Source: Hyphomicrobiales bacterium
GTDB lineage: Bacteria > Pseudomonadota > Alphaproteobacteria > Rhizobiales > Aestuariivirgaceae
DNA: 38,444 nt
Reading direction: 5' to 3'
NCBI GenBank assembly: GCA_025359265.1
Contig: JANYHB010000031.1
Span: 1-38,444 of the forward strand
Below, in pieces: positions 16,202-23,999 of this stretch. Positions within the stretch are counted from its first letter, which is position 1. Each line of letters opens with the position of its first letter. The position numbers were made by a program, and so were the translations under genes. A model generated the notes under the pieces. The model had not been told where the DNA came from and searched no databases. It saw nothing but the letters and a program-made list of their open reading frames with translations.

Positions 16202-16327
16202 TCACACAACCACGGCCATATACCAACCCACCTTCTTGGCAATATCATGTGCCGCGCGGAAGCAAACTTCGCGGTGGTGCGGCACCATGAATAACAGCTG
16301 GCCGTCGCTGCCACCGTGGCGTGTCAC
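16202..16327 (-). CDS. Possible small protein, 41 codons, GTGA-coupled to the VOC gene
   Basis: This short open frame is not a shadow of another gene: it fills the gap between the VOC gene and the convergent ABM gene. Its GTG (16325-16327) overlaps the VOC stop codon as GTGA, the same coupling seen elsewhere in the window. The predicted product has a basic, aromatic middle (HHREVCFRAAHDIAKKVGWY) and a hydrophobic end. I recognise no family. No strong ribosome binding site is seen. The hairpin at 16246-16289 lies inside it, which may instead mean this is a structured non-coding gap. Treat as tentative. Confidence 0.35.
   Translation of the reverse strand: MTRHGGSDGQLLFMVPHHREVCFRAAHDIAKKVGWYMAVVV
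16246..16289. repeat. Long imperfect inverted repeat between convergent genes
   Basis: GTGCCGC (16249-16255) pairs with GCGGCAC (16279-16285). Inside it GCGGAAG (16256-16262) pairs with CTTCGC (16267-16272) apart from one bulged base; outside it CAT/ATG extends the stem past one bulge. Together they form a long two-part hairpin with a 4-base loop. It lies between the ABM stop (16171) and the VOC stop (16324). It has no T-run, so it may be a bidirectional Rho-independent-like or mRNA-protecting structure. If the 41-codon ORF here is real, the repeat lies in its coding sequence. Confidence 0.55.
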
Positions 16328-16743
16328 CAGTCTGCAACCCTATCGCCGCCCATGAACTGCGCGCTTTTGGCTGTATATTCAAACAGTTCAATGCGCTCGC
16401 CTGATGGCCCCTTGGTCCAGGCCTGCCATGTATCATCGACGCCGCATTTCTTGTCAGTCACTTCCACACCCTTGGCGCGGATGTGTTGGATGGCTTCGTC
16501 CATCGATGTCACCTCAAAACAGAAATGATTGATGGCACCCAGTGAAGGAAATGGCGCTTCGGCGTGGCTGAAAATTTCAATCCAGGTGCGTGCGCCCGCC
16601 TCGATATAAAGGCCAATCTTTTTTCCGCCTTTGGAAAACTCAAAGGCTTTCTTGAGGCCCAGCACGTCGCAATAAAAATGCTCTGATGCGGCCAAGTCAT
16701 GCGTCATCATGCATGAGTGGGCAATTTGTTTCACGAAACTCAT
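16324..16743 (-). CDS. VOC (glyoxalase/bleomycin-resistance fold) family protein
   Basis: This is a 139-residue vicinal-oxygen-chelate protein. Two babab modules are visible: IAHSCMMTHDLAASEHFY (about 7-24) with metal-ligand-like His9, then INHFCFEVTSMDEAIQHI with the second His, and GERIELFEYTAKS with the C-terminal Glu. The pattern recalls lactoylglutathione lyases and dioxygenases of this fold; the reaction is not predictable. The ATG at 16743 overlaps the upstream LprI-like stop as ATGA, so the two form an operon. Its own stop overlaps a possible 41-codon ORF. It is probably cytoplasmic, whereas its operon partner is exported, so the pairing is not obviously functional. Confidence 0.85.
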   Translation of the reverse strand: MSFVKQIAHSCMMTHDLAASEHFYCDVLGLKKAFEFSKGGKKIGLYIEAGARTWIEIFSHAEAPFPSLGAINHFCFEVTSMDEAIQHIRAKGVEVTDKKCGVDDTWQAWTKGPSGERIELFEYTAKSAQFMGGDRVADW

Positions 16744-17123
16744 TCGCTCGCTCCGGTTTGCAATTGTTTAATGCGTTGTTGCGTCAGGCGCGCAAGGCAG
16801 CCGTAATAGAGCATAGGCTCACCGCTGCCGCCGTGCATTTCAAAACCTTGCCATTTGCATTCGGCATCACGAAAAGCAATCCACGCCCGTTGTGAGGCAA
16901 GAAGTGCGTCGGCATATTCACGTTTGTCTGTGTCTTTGTCGCTGGCCTCGGCATCAGCCTTGAGTTTCGGCCAAACGCCATTCAGCTCTTTATCAGCTTT
17001 TTCAAAATCCAAAGCAGCACATTGCGTCATGCTGGATTGGTCAAGCGGGTCTTTGCAATCCAAGGCTTTGTCGGCATAAGCCGGCGCCACGCCCATGATA
17101 AAAATCAACGCCATCAACTTCAT
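16740..17123 (-). CDS. LprI/DUF1311 family exported protein
   Basis: This 127-residue protein starts with a signal peptide (about 1-17, ending PAYA) and is secreted or periplasmic. The body matches the lysozyme-inhibitor LprI N-terminal domain (DUF1311): paired cysteines in LDCKDPLDQSSMTQCAALD, the helix with LLASQRAWIAFRDAEC, and GGSGEPMLYYGCLARLTQQR at the end. Mycobacterial LprI inhibits lysozyme, but most members have no known activity. The ATG at 17123 has GGAG seven bases upstream; a TTG one codon earlier is less likely. It is the first gene of a VOC operon and diverges from the ureide genes over about 68 bases. Confidence 0.85.
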   Translation of the reverse strand: MKLMALIFIMGVAPAYADKALDCKDPLDQSSMTQCAALDFEKADKELNGVWPKLKADAEASDKDTDKREYADALLASQRAWIAFRDAECKWQGFEMHGGSGEPMLYYGCLARLTQQRIKQLQTGASE

Positions 17124-17191
17124 CAATTCGCTCCATTTGCCAAGCAGGCCAAGCTTGCCATAGAGTGCTGCAAAAGCAAATCAGGGAAGCC

Positions 17192-18019
17192 ATGTCCACA
17201 CCCACTTATTATGCGCCGCACGGCGGCCTGCCCCCGCAATCGCAATTGTTGAGCGGCCGCGCCATTTTCACCACGTCTTATGCTTTCATCCCCAAGGGCG
17301 TGATGCAGGATATTGTAACCAGCGAACTGCCTTTCTGGGAAAAAACACGCTGCTGGATTCTGGCGCGCCCACTTTCCGGCTTTTGTGAAACCTTTTGCGA
17401 ATATCTCATGGAAGTTTCACCCGGCGGCGGCAGCAAAAGCCCAGAACCCGACGCGGGGGCGGAAGCTGTTCTATTTGTGCAGGAGGGCCGCGCCCAACTG
17501 GTTATCGATGGTAAACCGCACGCATTGGAGCCTGGCTCTTATGTCTATCTACCGGCGGGAGCAGTGTGGACATTCGAGAATCCGCATAAGGTTCCGGTGC
17601 ATTTCTGCTGGATTCGCAAAGCCTATGAGAAAGTGGCAGGGATTGAACAGCCCACCGCCTTCGTGCTCAACGAGCACGATATTGCACAGGGCATCATGCC
17701 GGGCAGCAAAGGCGTTTGGGCCACCACGCGCTTCGTCTCTCCCACAGATTTGCGCCACGACATGCACGTGAACATCGTCAATATGGAACCTGGTGGCGTT
17801 ATCCCCTTCATGGAAACCCATGTAATGGAGCACGGGCTTTATGTGTTGGAAGGCAAAGCGGTTTACCGTCTGAACAGTGATTGGATCGAAGTGGAAGCCG
17901 GGGATTTCATGTGGCTGCGCGCCTTCTGCCCGCAGGCTTGTTATGCCGGTGGGCCGGGGCGCTTCCGCTATCTGTTGTATAAAGACGTGAACCGCCATCC
18001 CAAGCTGCGCTACAAATGA
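17192..18019 (+). CDS. allE: (S)-ureidoglycine aminohydrolase (cupin)
   Basis: This Mn-dependent bicupin converts (S)-ureidoglycine to (S)-ureidoglycolate and ammonia in purine-ureide catabolism. The 275-residue chain has two cupin halves. PTYYAPHGGLPPQ at the start and the C-terminal HVMEHGLYVLEGKAVYRLN are characteristic; the second cupin carries the likely metal ligands His, Glu and His in ETHVMEHG and a late Gln/His. ATG 17192 has AGGGA eight bases upstream and the expected MSTPTYYAP; the frame extends to 17165 without support. Its stop overlaps allA as ATGA. Allantoate amidohydrolase, which makes its substrate, is not in this window. Gene symbol usage varies (allE/ylbA). Confidence 0.9.
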   Translation: MSTPTYYAPHGGLPPQSQLLSGRAIFTTSYAFIPKGVMQDIVTSELPFWEKTRCWILARPLSGFCETFCEYLMEVSPGGGSKSPEPDAGAEAVLFVQEGRAQLVIDGKPHALEPGSYVYLPAGAVWTFENPHKVPVHFCWIRKAYEKVAGIEQPTAFVLNEHDIAQGIMPGSKGVWATTRFVSPTDLRHDMHVNIVNMEPGGVIPFMETHVMEHGLYVLEGKAVYRLNSDWIEVEAGDFMWLRAFCPQACYAGGPGRFRYLLYKDVNRHPKLRYK

Positions 18020-18489
18020 AAATTGAAAAGCTGACACGTGAGGGCTTTGCGCCTTTTGGGGATGTGATTGAGCGCGATGGCGCTGAATTGATCAAAATCA
18101 ATCAGAACTTTGCGCAGCGCTTTAATGATCTTGCCAAAATCGATGTGCTGCTTGAAGGCGGCAGCGTAAACATCAGCCTCGCCGATGCCATGCCACGCCC
18201 GCAACCCATCGCGATCACCATGATGGAACGCCACCCACTCGGCAGCCAAATTTTCTATCCCCTGCAAAATCTGCCGTGGTTGGTGCTGGTTTGCGCAGAT
18301 CCCACAGACCTGGCCTCTTACCGCGCGTTCCACGTCTCCGGTAAGCAAGGCATCAACTACGCAAGAGGCACATGGCACCACCCCTTGTTGGTGTTGCGGC
18401 CGCAACAGTTTTTTATCGTTGATCGCCAAGGCCCGGGAGTGAATTTGGAAGAGGCCGCGCTTACTTCACCATTTCATATCGCACCCTAA
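18016..18489 (+). CDS. allA: Ureidoglycolate lyase
   Basis: AllA splits (S)-ureidoglycolate into glyoxylate and urea, the last step of the ureide route. The 157-residue length fits. Family patterns are EGFAPFGDVIE at 9-19, the central MMERHPLGSQIFYPL, and GTWHHPLLVL. The last two hold the substrate-binding residues of the cupin-like barrel. The ATG overlaps the allE stop as ATGA, so the two are translated together. Its stop overlaps the convergent threonine aldolase stop (shared CTAA), leaving no room for a separate terminator. Substrate channelling between the two enzymes is plausible but inferred. Confidence 0.93.
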   Translation: MKIEKLTREGFAPFGDVIERDGAELIKINQNFAQRFNDLAKIDVLLEGGSVNISLADAMPRPQPIAITMMERHPLGSQIFYPLQNLPWLVLVCADPTDLASYRAFHVSGKQGINYARGTWHHPLLVLRPQQFFIVDRQGPGVNLEEAALTSPFHIAP

Positions 18490-19532
18490 TTTGCCAGACG
18501 CTTCACCAGCCCAATAAATTTCGCCACGTGAACCTGCGGTGTGGCAAAGGAAAGCACCAGCCGACCGCAGACTTCCTCAGGGCCCAGATCATCCAGCGGC
18601 CATTCGTAAAATGAAGCACCTTCGTTGATCAAACCCTCAAACAAGCGGCGCGGCATTATCGCAAACACTTCATTGGCTTCCACAGGTGCTGCAAGGCGCA
18701 CACCGTTGGCTGTTTCAAACGATGCGCCAACCTCGGCGGCCAGCCCATTCGCGCGGCGTGCATTTTCCAACCATAAGCCATCTTTGAGATAGGCCAGCAT
18801 CTGGGCTGAAAGATAACGGCCCTTGGACAAAAGTTGCCCGGCCCGCTTGCGACGATAGAGAAAATCCTCAGCCAGCGCAGCATCAAAAAACACCACGGCC
18901 TCCAAAATCATCGCGCCGTTCTTGGTGCCGCCAAACGAGAGCACGTCAATGCCTGCCCGCCATGTCATTTCAGCGGGCGTGCAGCCAAGATTGACCAGCG
19001 CATTGGCAAAGCGTGCACCATCCATATGGCATTTTAAGCCGGCCTTATGTGCCAGTGTTGTGAGCGCGCCGATTTCCGCGACAGAATAAGCCGTGCCAAG
19101 CTCTGTGGCCTGCGAAATCGATAGGGCCAGCGGCTTGGCCCCGTGTTCGCCATGAACATATTGGGCCAACTTTTCGTGCAACGCGTTGGGGGTGATTTTG
19201 TTATTTTTTCCGGCAACCGTGATCAACTTCGCCCCGCCCGTGAACAACTCAGGACAATTGCATTCATCCGTGTTCATATGTGAAAACTCATGACAAATAA
19301 TTCCGCCAAACGGTGGGCACAGCGCAGACACCGCAAGACTATTCGCCCCCGTGCCGTTCAGCACGAAAAAAACCTTCAGGTCTTTTTCAAAGACTTTTGA
19401 GAGCGCGGCCTCGGCCTCTTTGGCCGCCTCATCATGGCAGTAAGACACATCCGTCAACCGTGCGTTGGCCAACGTGATTGCTTCCATAATCCTGGGGTGT
19501 ACGCCGTAAACATTATCAGAATTGAAATTCAT
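18486..19532 (-). CDS. ltaE: Low-specificity threonine aldolase (beta-hydroxy-amino-acid aldolase)
   Basis: This PLP enzyme cleaves threonine or related beta-hydroxy amino acids to glycine and an aldehyde. The 348-residue length matches the family. The N-terminal NFNSDNVYGVHP, DGARFANALVNLG (171-183) and FGGTKNGA (200-207), with PLP-binding Lys204, are family hallmarks, and His81 in HEFSHMN sits where the stacking His is expected. It is the downstream partner of the MBL hydrolase gene (14-base gap) and converges with allA, sharing four bases at the stops. Whether L-threonine, allo-threonine or phenylserine is the main substrate cannot be seen. The symbol is given for the family; lta or glyA-like naming is equally used. 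Confidence 0.9.
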   Translation of the reverse strand: MNFNSDNVYGVHPRIMEAITLANARLTDVSYCHDEAAKEAEAALSKVFEKDLKVFFVLNGTGANSLAVSALCPPFGGIICHEFSHMNTDECNCPELFTGGAKLITVAGKNNKITPNALHEKLAQYVHGEHGAKPLALSISQATELGTAYSVAEIGALTTLAHKAGLKCHMDGARFANALVNLGCTPAEMTWRAGIDVLSFGGTKNGAMILEAVVFFDAALAEDFLYRRKRAGQLLSKGRYLSAQMLAYLKDGLWLENARRANGLAAEVGASFETANGVRLAAPVEANEVFAIMPRRLFEGLINEGASFYEWPLDDLGPEEVCGRLVLSFATPQVHVAKFIGLVKRLAN

Positions 19533-19546
19533 GCGTGTTCTCTCAG

Positions 19547-20419
19547 TTATGCGGTGGGCAAAGTGATGGGAACGCGAATATAATGCACGCCGTTCTTATC
19601 GGGGGGAGGCAGTTTTCCGGCCCGCATGTTCACTTGGATTGACGGCATCAACAATGCTGGCGCTGACAGTGTCTTGTCACGCGCCTGGCGCATGCTCACA
19701 AAATCGGCCTCGGTAATGCCCTCATGTACATGCACATTATGCGCTCGCTCGGCCGCCACAGTGGTTTCCCAGACATATTCTGTTCGACCATTTTGCGGCA
19801 GATAATCATGGCACATGAACAGCCGGGTTTCTGGCGGCAGCGCCAAGAGCCGTTTAATCGAATGATAGAGCTGCGCGGCATCGCCGCCCGGAAAATCGGC
19901 CCGCGCTGTGCCATAGTCTGGCATGAACAAGGTATCCCCGACAAAAACCGCATCGCCAATTTTGTAAGACACACAAGCTGGTGTGTGACCGGGCGTGGCA
20001 ATCACTTCCACAGCAAGCGAGCCTATTTTGAAATGTTCGCCATCTTTCACCAGAAGATCAAATTCCGCACCGTCACCCGAAACATCTTGCGCGTCGAAGA
20101 TGGGGCGGAAAATATGTTGCACATCACGAATACGCTCACCAATCATCACTTGGGCACCAGTTTTCAATTTAATATAGGGCGCACCCGAAAGATGATCAGC
20201 GTGAACATGCGTTTCCAGTATGAGTTCTATTTGGCAACTTTCGCTGAACGCCTTGTCCAAAACTTCAGCAACCGATTGCATCGAAGATTTGCCGGAGGCG
20301 TGATCATAATCAAACACCGGATCGATCACCGCGGCCCGGTGCGTTGCAGGGTCAATCACCAGATAAGTGACGGTGTGCGTAGCCTCGTCAAAGAAAGAGT
20401 GAATGATGGGCTTGGGCAT
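19547..20419 (-). CDS. MBL-fold hydrolase, persulfide-dioxygenase-like (ETHE1/Blh group)
   Basis: This is a 290-residue metallo-beta-lactamase-fold protein. Metal ligands appear as THVHADH (70-76) and the later His of TPGHTP, Asp of GDTLF, and MCHDY. The Asp-Tyr-Gly-Thr-Ala-Arg segment after GDTLFMPDYGTARADFPGG is typical of ETHE1/Blh persulfide dioxygenases, which oxidise glutathione persulfide to sulfite with one iron. No rhodanese domain is fused. The ATG at 20419 has GGAG six bases upstream, giving MPKPIIHSFFDE. It is upstream of threonine aldolase and follows the FAD-oxidoreductase gene by 25 bases. Activity is inferred from motifs only. Confidence 0.85.
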   Translation of the reverse strand: MPKPIIHSFFDEATHTVTYLVIDPATHRAAVIDPVFDYDHASGKSSMQSVAEVLDKAFSESCQIELILETHVHADHLSGAPYIKLKTGAQVMIGERIRDVQHIFRPIFDAQDVSGDGAEFDLLVKDGEHFKIGSLAVEVIATPGHTPACVSYKIGDAVFVGDTLFMPDYGTARADFPGGDAAQLYHSIKRLLALPPETRLFMCHDYLPQNGRTEYVWETTVAAERAHNVHVHEGITEADFVSMRQARDKTLSAPALLMPSIQVNMRAGKLPPPDKNGVHYIRVPITLPTA

Positions 20420-20444
20420 TTCATTCTCCAACAAAGAGCTCTCA

Positions 20445-21839
20445 TCATAATGGCAAAACGCGGCCGGGGTTTAAAATATTTTTAGGGTCAAACAATTGCT
20501 TCAAGCTGCGCATCATTTCAATTTCCAGGGGCGATTTGATCTTTAACATATCCTGCGCTTTCAAACGGCCTATGCCATGTTCGGCGCTAATCGAGCCGCC
20601 GCGGCTCAGAACCTCAGCAAACACAACTTTATTCATTGCGGGCCATTGTGCCAGATAGGCGGCCTTATCCATGCCGACAGGCTGGGAAACGTTGAAATGG
20701 ATATTGCCGTCACCCATATGGCCGAAAGCATACACGCGGGCACCGGACATGAAATTTTCAACTGCTTGGGTTGCCGCGGCCAAAAAATCTGGCACTTTGG
20801 AAACTGGCACCGAAACATCATGCTTGATCGAACCGCCTTCAAACTTCTGCGCTTCAGACAGGCTCTCGCGCAGCTGCCAAAAGGTTTGACGCTGCGTTGC
20901 CGTTTGCGCAATGGCGGCATCGCCAAGCAAGCCCTGGTTCAGCGCCTGTTCAAGACACATTTCCAATGCATCTGGAGAAGCATCTGCAAATTCAAGCAAA
21001 ACATACCACGCAGATGGTTCGGCCAGAGGATTGACTGCCTGCAAATGCGTCACCGCAAAGCCAACCCCTATTTTGGATAAGAGTTCAAAGCTCACCACGC
21101 GGTTGCCACTGGCGATTTTGGCGAGATTGAGCAGTCCAAGAGCGGCCTCGGGCGACGGCACAGCCGCAAAAGCAGTGTCACGGCGCTTGGGTTGGGGAAA
21201 GAGTTTCAACACAGCTGCGGTAATCACGCCGAGCGTGCCTTCCGCACCGATGAACAGATCTTTCAAATCATAACCCGTGTTATCCTTGCGCAAAGCTTTC
21301 AGGCCATTCCACACACGGCCATCGGCCATGACCACTTCCAGGCCCAAACAAAGTTCACGCGTGTTGCCATAGGCCAAAACATTCAGCCCCCCCGCATTGG
21401 TGGAAAGATTGCCGCCAATGCGGCATGAACCTTCGGACGCGAGCGAGAGTGGAAACAACCGGTCCACCGCCTCTGCCGCATCTTGAATGCTTTTCAAGAT
21501 GCAGCCGGCTTCAACGGTAATGGAATTATCCGCGGCATCAACCGAGACAATTCTTGTCATGCGATTGAGTGATAGCAAAACTTCATCGCCCTGTGGAATT
21601 TGAGCGTTCACCAAGCCTGTATTGCCAGATTGTGGCACGATCTTCGTGTTCGTCTCATATGCCAGTTTCATGATCTCAGAAACTTCCGTTGTATTCACAG
21701 GCCGCAAAACAACGGGCGTAACCCCGCGCCACATGTCGCGCCATTCTCTCAGGTAAGGCGCCTGCTCTGCTGCATCGGTGATGGCGTTCTTTGCACCAAC
21801 GATATGGCTGAATTTCGCAATCAGTGAAGCGTCCATCAT
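20445..21839 (-). CDS. FAD-binding oxidoreductase, GlcD / D-2-hydroxyacid dehydrogenase type
   Basis: This 464-residue flavoprotein oxidises a 2-hydroxy acid using FAD. The FAD_binding_4 domain is visible at PQSGNTGL (about 74-81) and in TNAGGLNVLAYGNTRE, and the FAD-oxidase C-terminal domain ends with GSISAEHGIGRLK, a family hallmark. Glycolate oxidase subunit D, D-lactate dehydrogenase and D-2-hydroxyglutarate dehydrogenase all share this layout and cannot be separated by eye. No GlcE or GlcF partner genes are nearby, which favours a single-subunit dehydrogenase. ATG 21839 overlaps the Sua5-type gene stop as ATGA. With ureide-derived glyoxylate made nearby, a 2-hydroxyacid role is plausible, but unproven. 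Confidence 0.87.
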   Translation of the reverse strand: MMDASLIAKFSHIVGAKNAITDAAEQAPYLREWRDMWRGVTPVVLRPVNTTEVSEIMKLAYETNTKIVPQSGNTGLVNAQIPQGDEVLLSLNRMTRIVSVDAADNSITVEAGCILKSIQDAAEAVDRLFPLSLASEGSCRIGGNLSTNAGGLNVLAYGNTRELCLGLEVVMADGRVWNGLKALRKDNTGYDLKDLFIGAEGTLGVITAAVLKLFPQPKRRDTAFAAVPSPEAALGLLNLAKIASGNRVVSFELLSKIGVGFAVTHLQAVNPLAEPSAWYVLLEFADASPDALEMCLEQALNQGLLGDAAIAQTATQRQTFWQLRESLSEAQKFEGGSIKHDVSVPVSKVPDFLAAATQAVENFMSGARVYAFGHMGDGNIHFNVSQPVGMDKAAYLAQWPAMNKVVFAEVLSRGGSISAEHGIGRLKAQDMLKIKSPLEIEMMRSLKQLFDPKNILNPGRVLPL

Positions 21840-22774
21840 GCCCTCGGCGCTGCGGCCCGGCGCAAGCGATCGTTTATTGCTTCGCCAAGACTGATGTCAG
21901 GAATGGGCGCAACAGCAATCAGCGCAGCACCTTGCCCATCAAGTTGATGAAGCATGGCAAATAGATTGGCGGCCGCTTCCACCAAATTGCCGGAGCGGGA
22001 AAGATTTAAAGGTGCGTCCATTGCAGAAAAACCGAGCCGCGCTTCACCGTCTTGCCATTGGGTTGCGTTCAATCGCATCTGGGCGCGCGGGGCGTAATGG
22101 CTTGCAAGTTGGCCGGGCGCGTGCAGCGGCCCATTGGCAGGCCCCTGCAATTTTCGGCCCAGCACGTCTTCAATCATGTCGCGCGGCAATCCCCCGGCCC
22201 GCAGCAAGCGCGGCGCATCATCCAGCAGACTAACCACCGTGGATTCCAACCCCACCGCACAAGGCCCGCCATCTAAAATCATTGCGACTTTCTCACCCAG
22301 CCCCTCACGCACGTGGTCTGCTGTTGTGGGACTGATCTTGCCCGATGGATTAGCCGAAGGTGCAACGATGGGCCGCCCGGACGCGCGGATCAATTCCAAA
22401 GCGAGAGGATGTTGCGGTACACGCAGCGCGATTGAAGGCAAGCCCGCTGAGGCCAATAACGAAACCGCGCAACCCGCTTGGCGCGGCAAAACGAGGGTGA
22501 GTGGCCCCGGCCAAAACTTGGCCGCCAAGGTTAAAGCCGCCGCCGGAAATTCTGCCAGCGCAAAGGCTTCTTCCACATCCGTCACATGCGCGATCAAGGG
22601 GTTGAAGTGCGGACGCTGCTTGGCCTCAAAAATTCGCGCCACAGCCAGATCATTGGTCGCATCAGCGCCCAAGCCATAAACCGTCTCCGTCGGGAAGGCC
22701 ACCAAGCCGCCCGCCCGCACGATATCTATGGCACGTTGCATGTCATTCATGTCTTGGCCTATAGCATTCAACAT
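21836..22774 (-). CDS. L-threonylcarbamoyladenylate synthase, Sua5 type
   Basis: This enzyme makes threonylcarbamoyl-AMP from threonine, bicarbonate and ATP for the tRNA t6A modification. The YrdC domain is seen in AFPTETVYGLGADA, AKQRPHFNPL and APSANPSGKISPT. At up to 312 residues it is longer than TsaC (about 190) and includes a C-terminal half like Sua5 (GPLHAPGQLASHYAPRAQM is the Sua5 linker motif). Three in-frame ATGs are possible (22774, 22750, 22741), none with a strong ribosome binding site, so the start is uncertain. It overlaps the next gene as ATGA and starts 22 bases from the divergent deacetylase, so promoters there must overlap. Confidence 0.92.
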   Translation of the reverse strand: MLNAIGQDMNDMQRAIDIVRAGGLVAFPTETVYGLGADATNDLAVARIFEAKQRPHFNPLIAHVTDVEEAFALAEFPAAALTLAAKFWPGPLTLVLPRQAGCAVSLLASAGLPSIALRVPQHPLALELIRASGRPIVAPSANPSGKISPTTADHVREGLGEKVAMILDGGPCAVGLESTVVSLLDDAPRLLRAGGLPRDMIEDVLGRKLQGPANGPLHAPGQLASHYAPRAQMRLNATQWQDGEARLGFSAMDAPLNLSRSGNLVEAAANLFAMLHQLDGQGAALIAVAPIPDISLGEAINDRLRRAAAPRA

Positions 22775-22796
22775 TAAGCTGAGCTACTCACCACCC

Positions 22797-23741
22797 ATGC
22801 CAACCTTGATTTATTCTCACCCGGCTTCGCTGGCGCATGAAACGCCTGCCGGCCATCCGGAGCGCATTGACCGCATCCGCACTGTGCATCAGGTGATCCG
22901 CTCGCCGCATTTTAAAGCCACCATTCACCGCGAAGCGCCTTTGGGCACGGAAGTCCAAATCCTCCGCGCCCACACCGAGGAACATTATCAACGCATTTTG
23001 GCCGCATCGCCGGAAAGTGGCTTTGAATATCTTGATCCGGATACAGTGATGAGCGCAGGCTCTTTGGCCGCCGCCCTGCGTGCCGTGGGTGGAGCCTGCG
23101 CGGCTGTGGATTCGGTATTGGCCAATGACGCCGATAATGCCTTCATCGCCATGCGCCCGCCCGGCCACCACGCCGAGGCCAACCGCGCCATGGGTTTTTG
23201 CCTCTTTAATCACGCCGCCATCGCCGCCCTTCATGCCCGCGCCGTGCACGGCATTGAACGTGTGGCCGTGGTGGATTTCGACGTGCATCACGGCAATGGC
23301 ACGCAGGATATTTTCTGGAGCGACAAAAATCTGTTTTACGGCTCCACCCACCAAATGCCGCTTTATCCCGGCTCGGGGGCACGCAGCGAAACCGGTGTGG
23401 GCAATATTTTCAACGCGCCATTAAAAGCGGGCGATGCCGGAGCTGAATTTCAAACGGCAATGGAAGACATCATTCTGCCAGCACTCAACTTGTTTGAACC
23501 GGAGTTGTTGATCATCTCTGCGGGGTTCGATGCCCATGTGCGCGATCCGCTGGGTAGCTTGGAATTGGAAGAAGATGATTTCGCCTGGGCCACGTTGCAG
23601 CTGATGGAAATTGCTGACACCCATGCGAAGGGCAAAATTGTATCCGTGCTGGAAGGCGGCTATGATTTGCAGGGGTTGGCAGGTGGTGTTGGTGCGCATT
23701 TGCAGGCATTGCTGCACGGCAATGCTGCAGTGGAGGATTGA
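22797..23741 (+). CDS. Histone-deacetylase-family protein (class II-like)
   Basis: This zinc-dependent amidohydrolase removes acetyl or similar groups from protein lysines or small amines. The 314-residue chain has MRPPGHHAE (119-127) with the catalytic His pair, and [13 protein letters not shown] (158-170), which contributes zinc ligands. A third zinc Asp is in SAGFDAH, and a C-terminal GGY contributes the catalytic Tyr. This matches bacterial class II enzymes and polyamine deacetylases. ATG 22797 gives [15 protein letters not shown]; the frame extends earlier without family similarity. The xseB ATG lies just after the stop, so the two are probably co-transcribed. Substrate is unknown. Confidence 0.9.
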   Translation: MPTLIYSHPASLAHETPAGHPERIDRIRTVHQVIRSPHFKATIHREAPLGTEVQILRAHTEEHYQRILAASPESGFEYLDPDTVMSAGSLAAALRAVGGACAAVDSVLANDADNAFIAMRPPGHHAEANRAMGFCLFNHAAIAALHARAVHGIERVAVVDFDVHHGNGTQDIFWSDKNLFYGSTHQMPLYPGSGARSETGVGNIFNAPLKAGDAGAEFQTAMEDIILPALNLFEPELLIISAGFDAHVRDPLGSLELEEDDFAWATLQLMEIADTHAKGKIVSVLEGGYDLQGLAGGVGAHLQALLHGNAAVED

Positions 23742-23743
23742 TT

Positions 23744-23983
23744 ATGGCTGATGATATTTCGGTAATGAATTTTGAAAAGGCCTTGGCCGAGTTGGAAACC
23801 ATTGTTGCCAAGCTGGAAAGCGGCAAAGTGGATTTGGAAGAGTCCATCAGGATTTACGAACGCGGAGAAGCTTTGCGCAAACATTGCGAAGCGAAATTGG
23901 CTGAAGCTGAAGCCCGTATTGAGAAGATCACGCTTTCGCCCCAAGGCAAGCCCACGGGCGTGACCAAGCTCGACACTGAGTGA
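23744..23983 (+). CDS. xseB: Exodeoxyribonuclease VII small subunit
   Basis: XseB is a small helical subunit that pairs with XseA to form exonuclease VII, which digests single-stranded DNA from both ends. The 79-residue length and the two-helix pattern, [20 protein letters not shown] then [19 protein letters not shown], are typical. ATG 23744 follows GGAGG by seven bases, and starts two bases after the deacetylase stop. In many relatives dxs comes next; here tlyA follows after 16 bases. The xseA partner is not in the window. Confidence 0.95.
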   Translation: MADDISVMNFEKALAELETIVAKLESGKVDLEESIRIYERGEALRKHCEAKLAEAEARIEKITLSPQGKPTGVTKLDTE

Positions 23984-23999
23984 ACAAAGGGCTACGGCG

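Noticed and set aside
16089-16355. 88-codon plus-strand ORF across the ABM/VOC gap
   Set aside because: It overlaps both the ABM end and the VOC end out of frame and has low-complexity basic composition.
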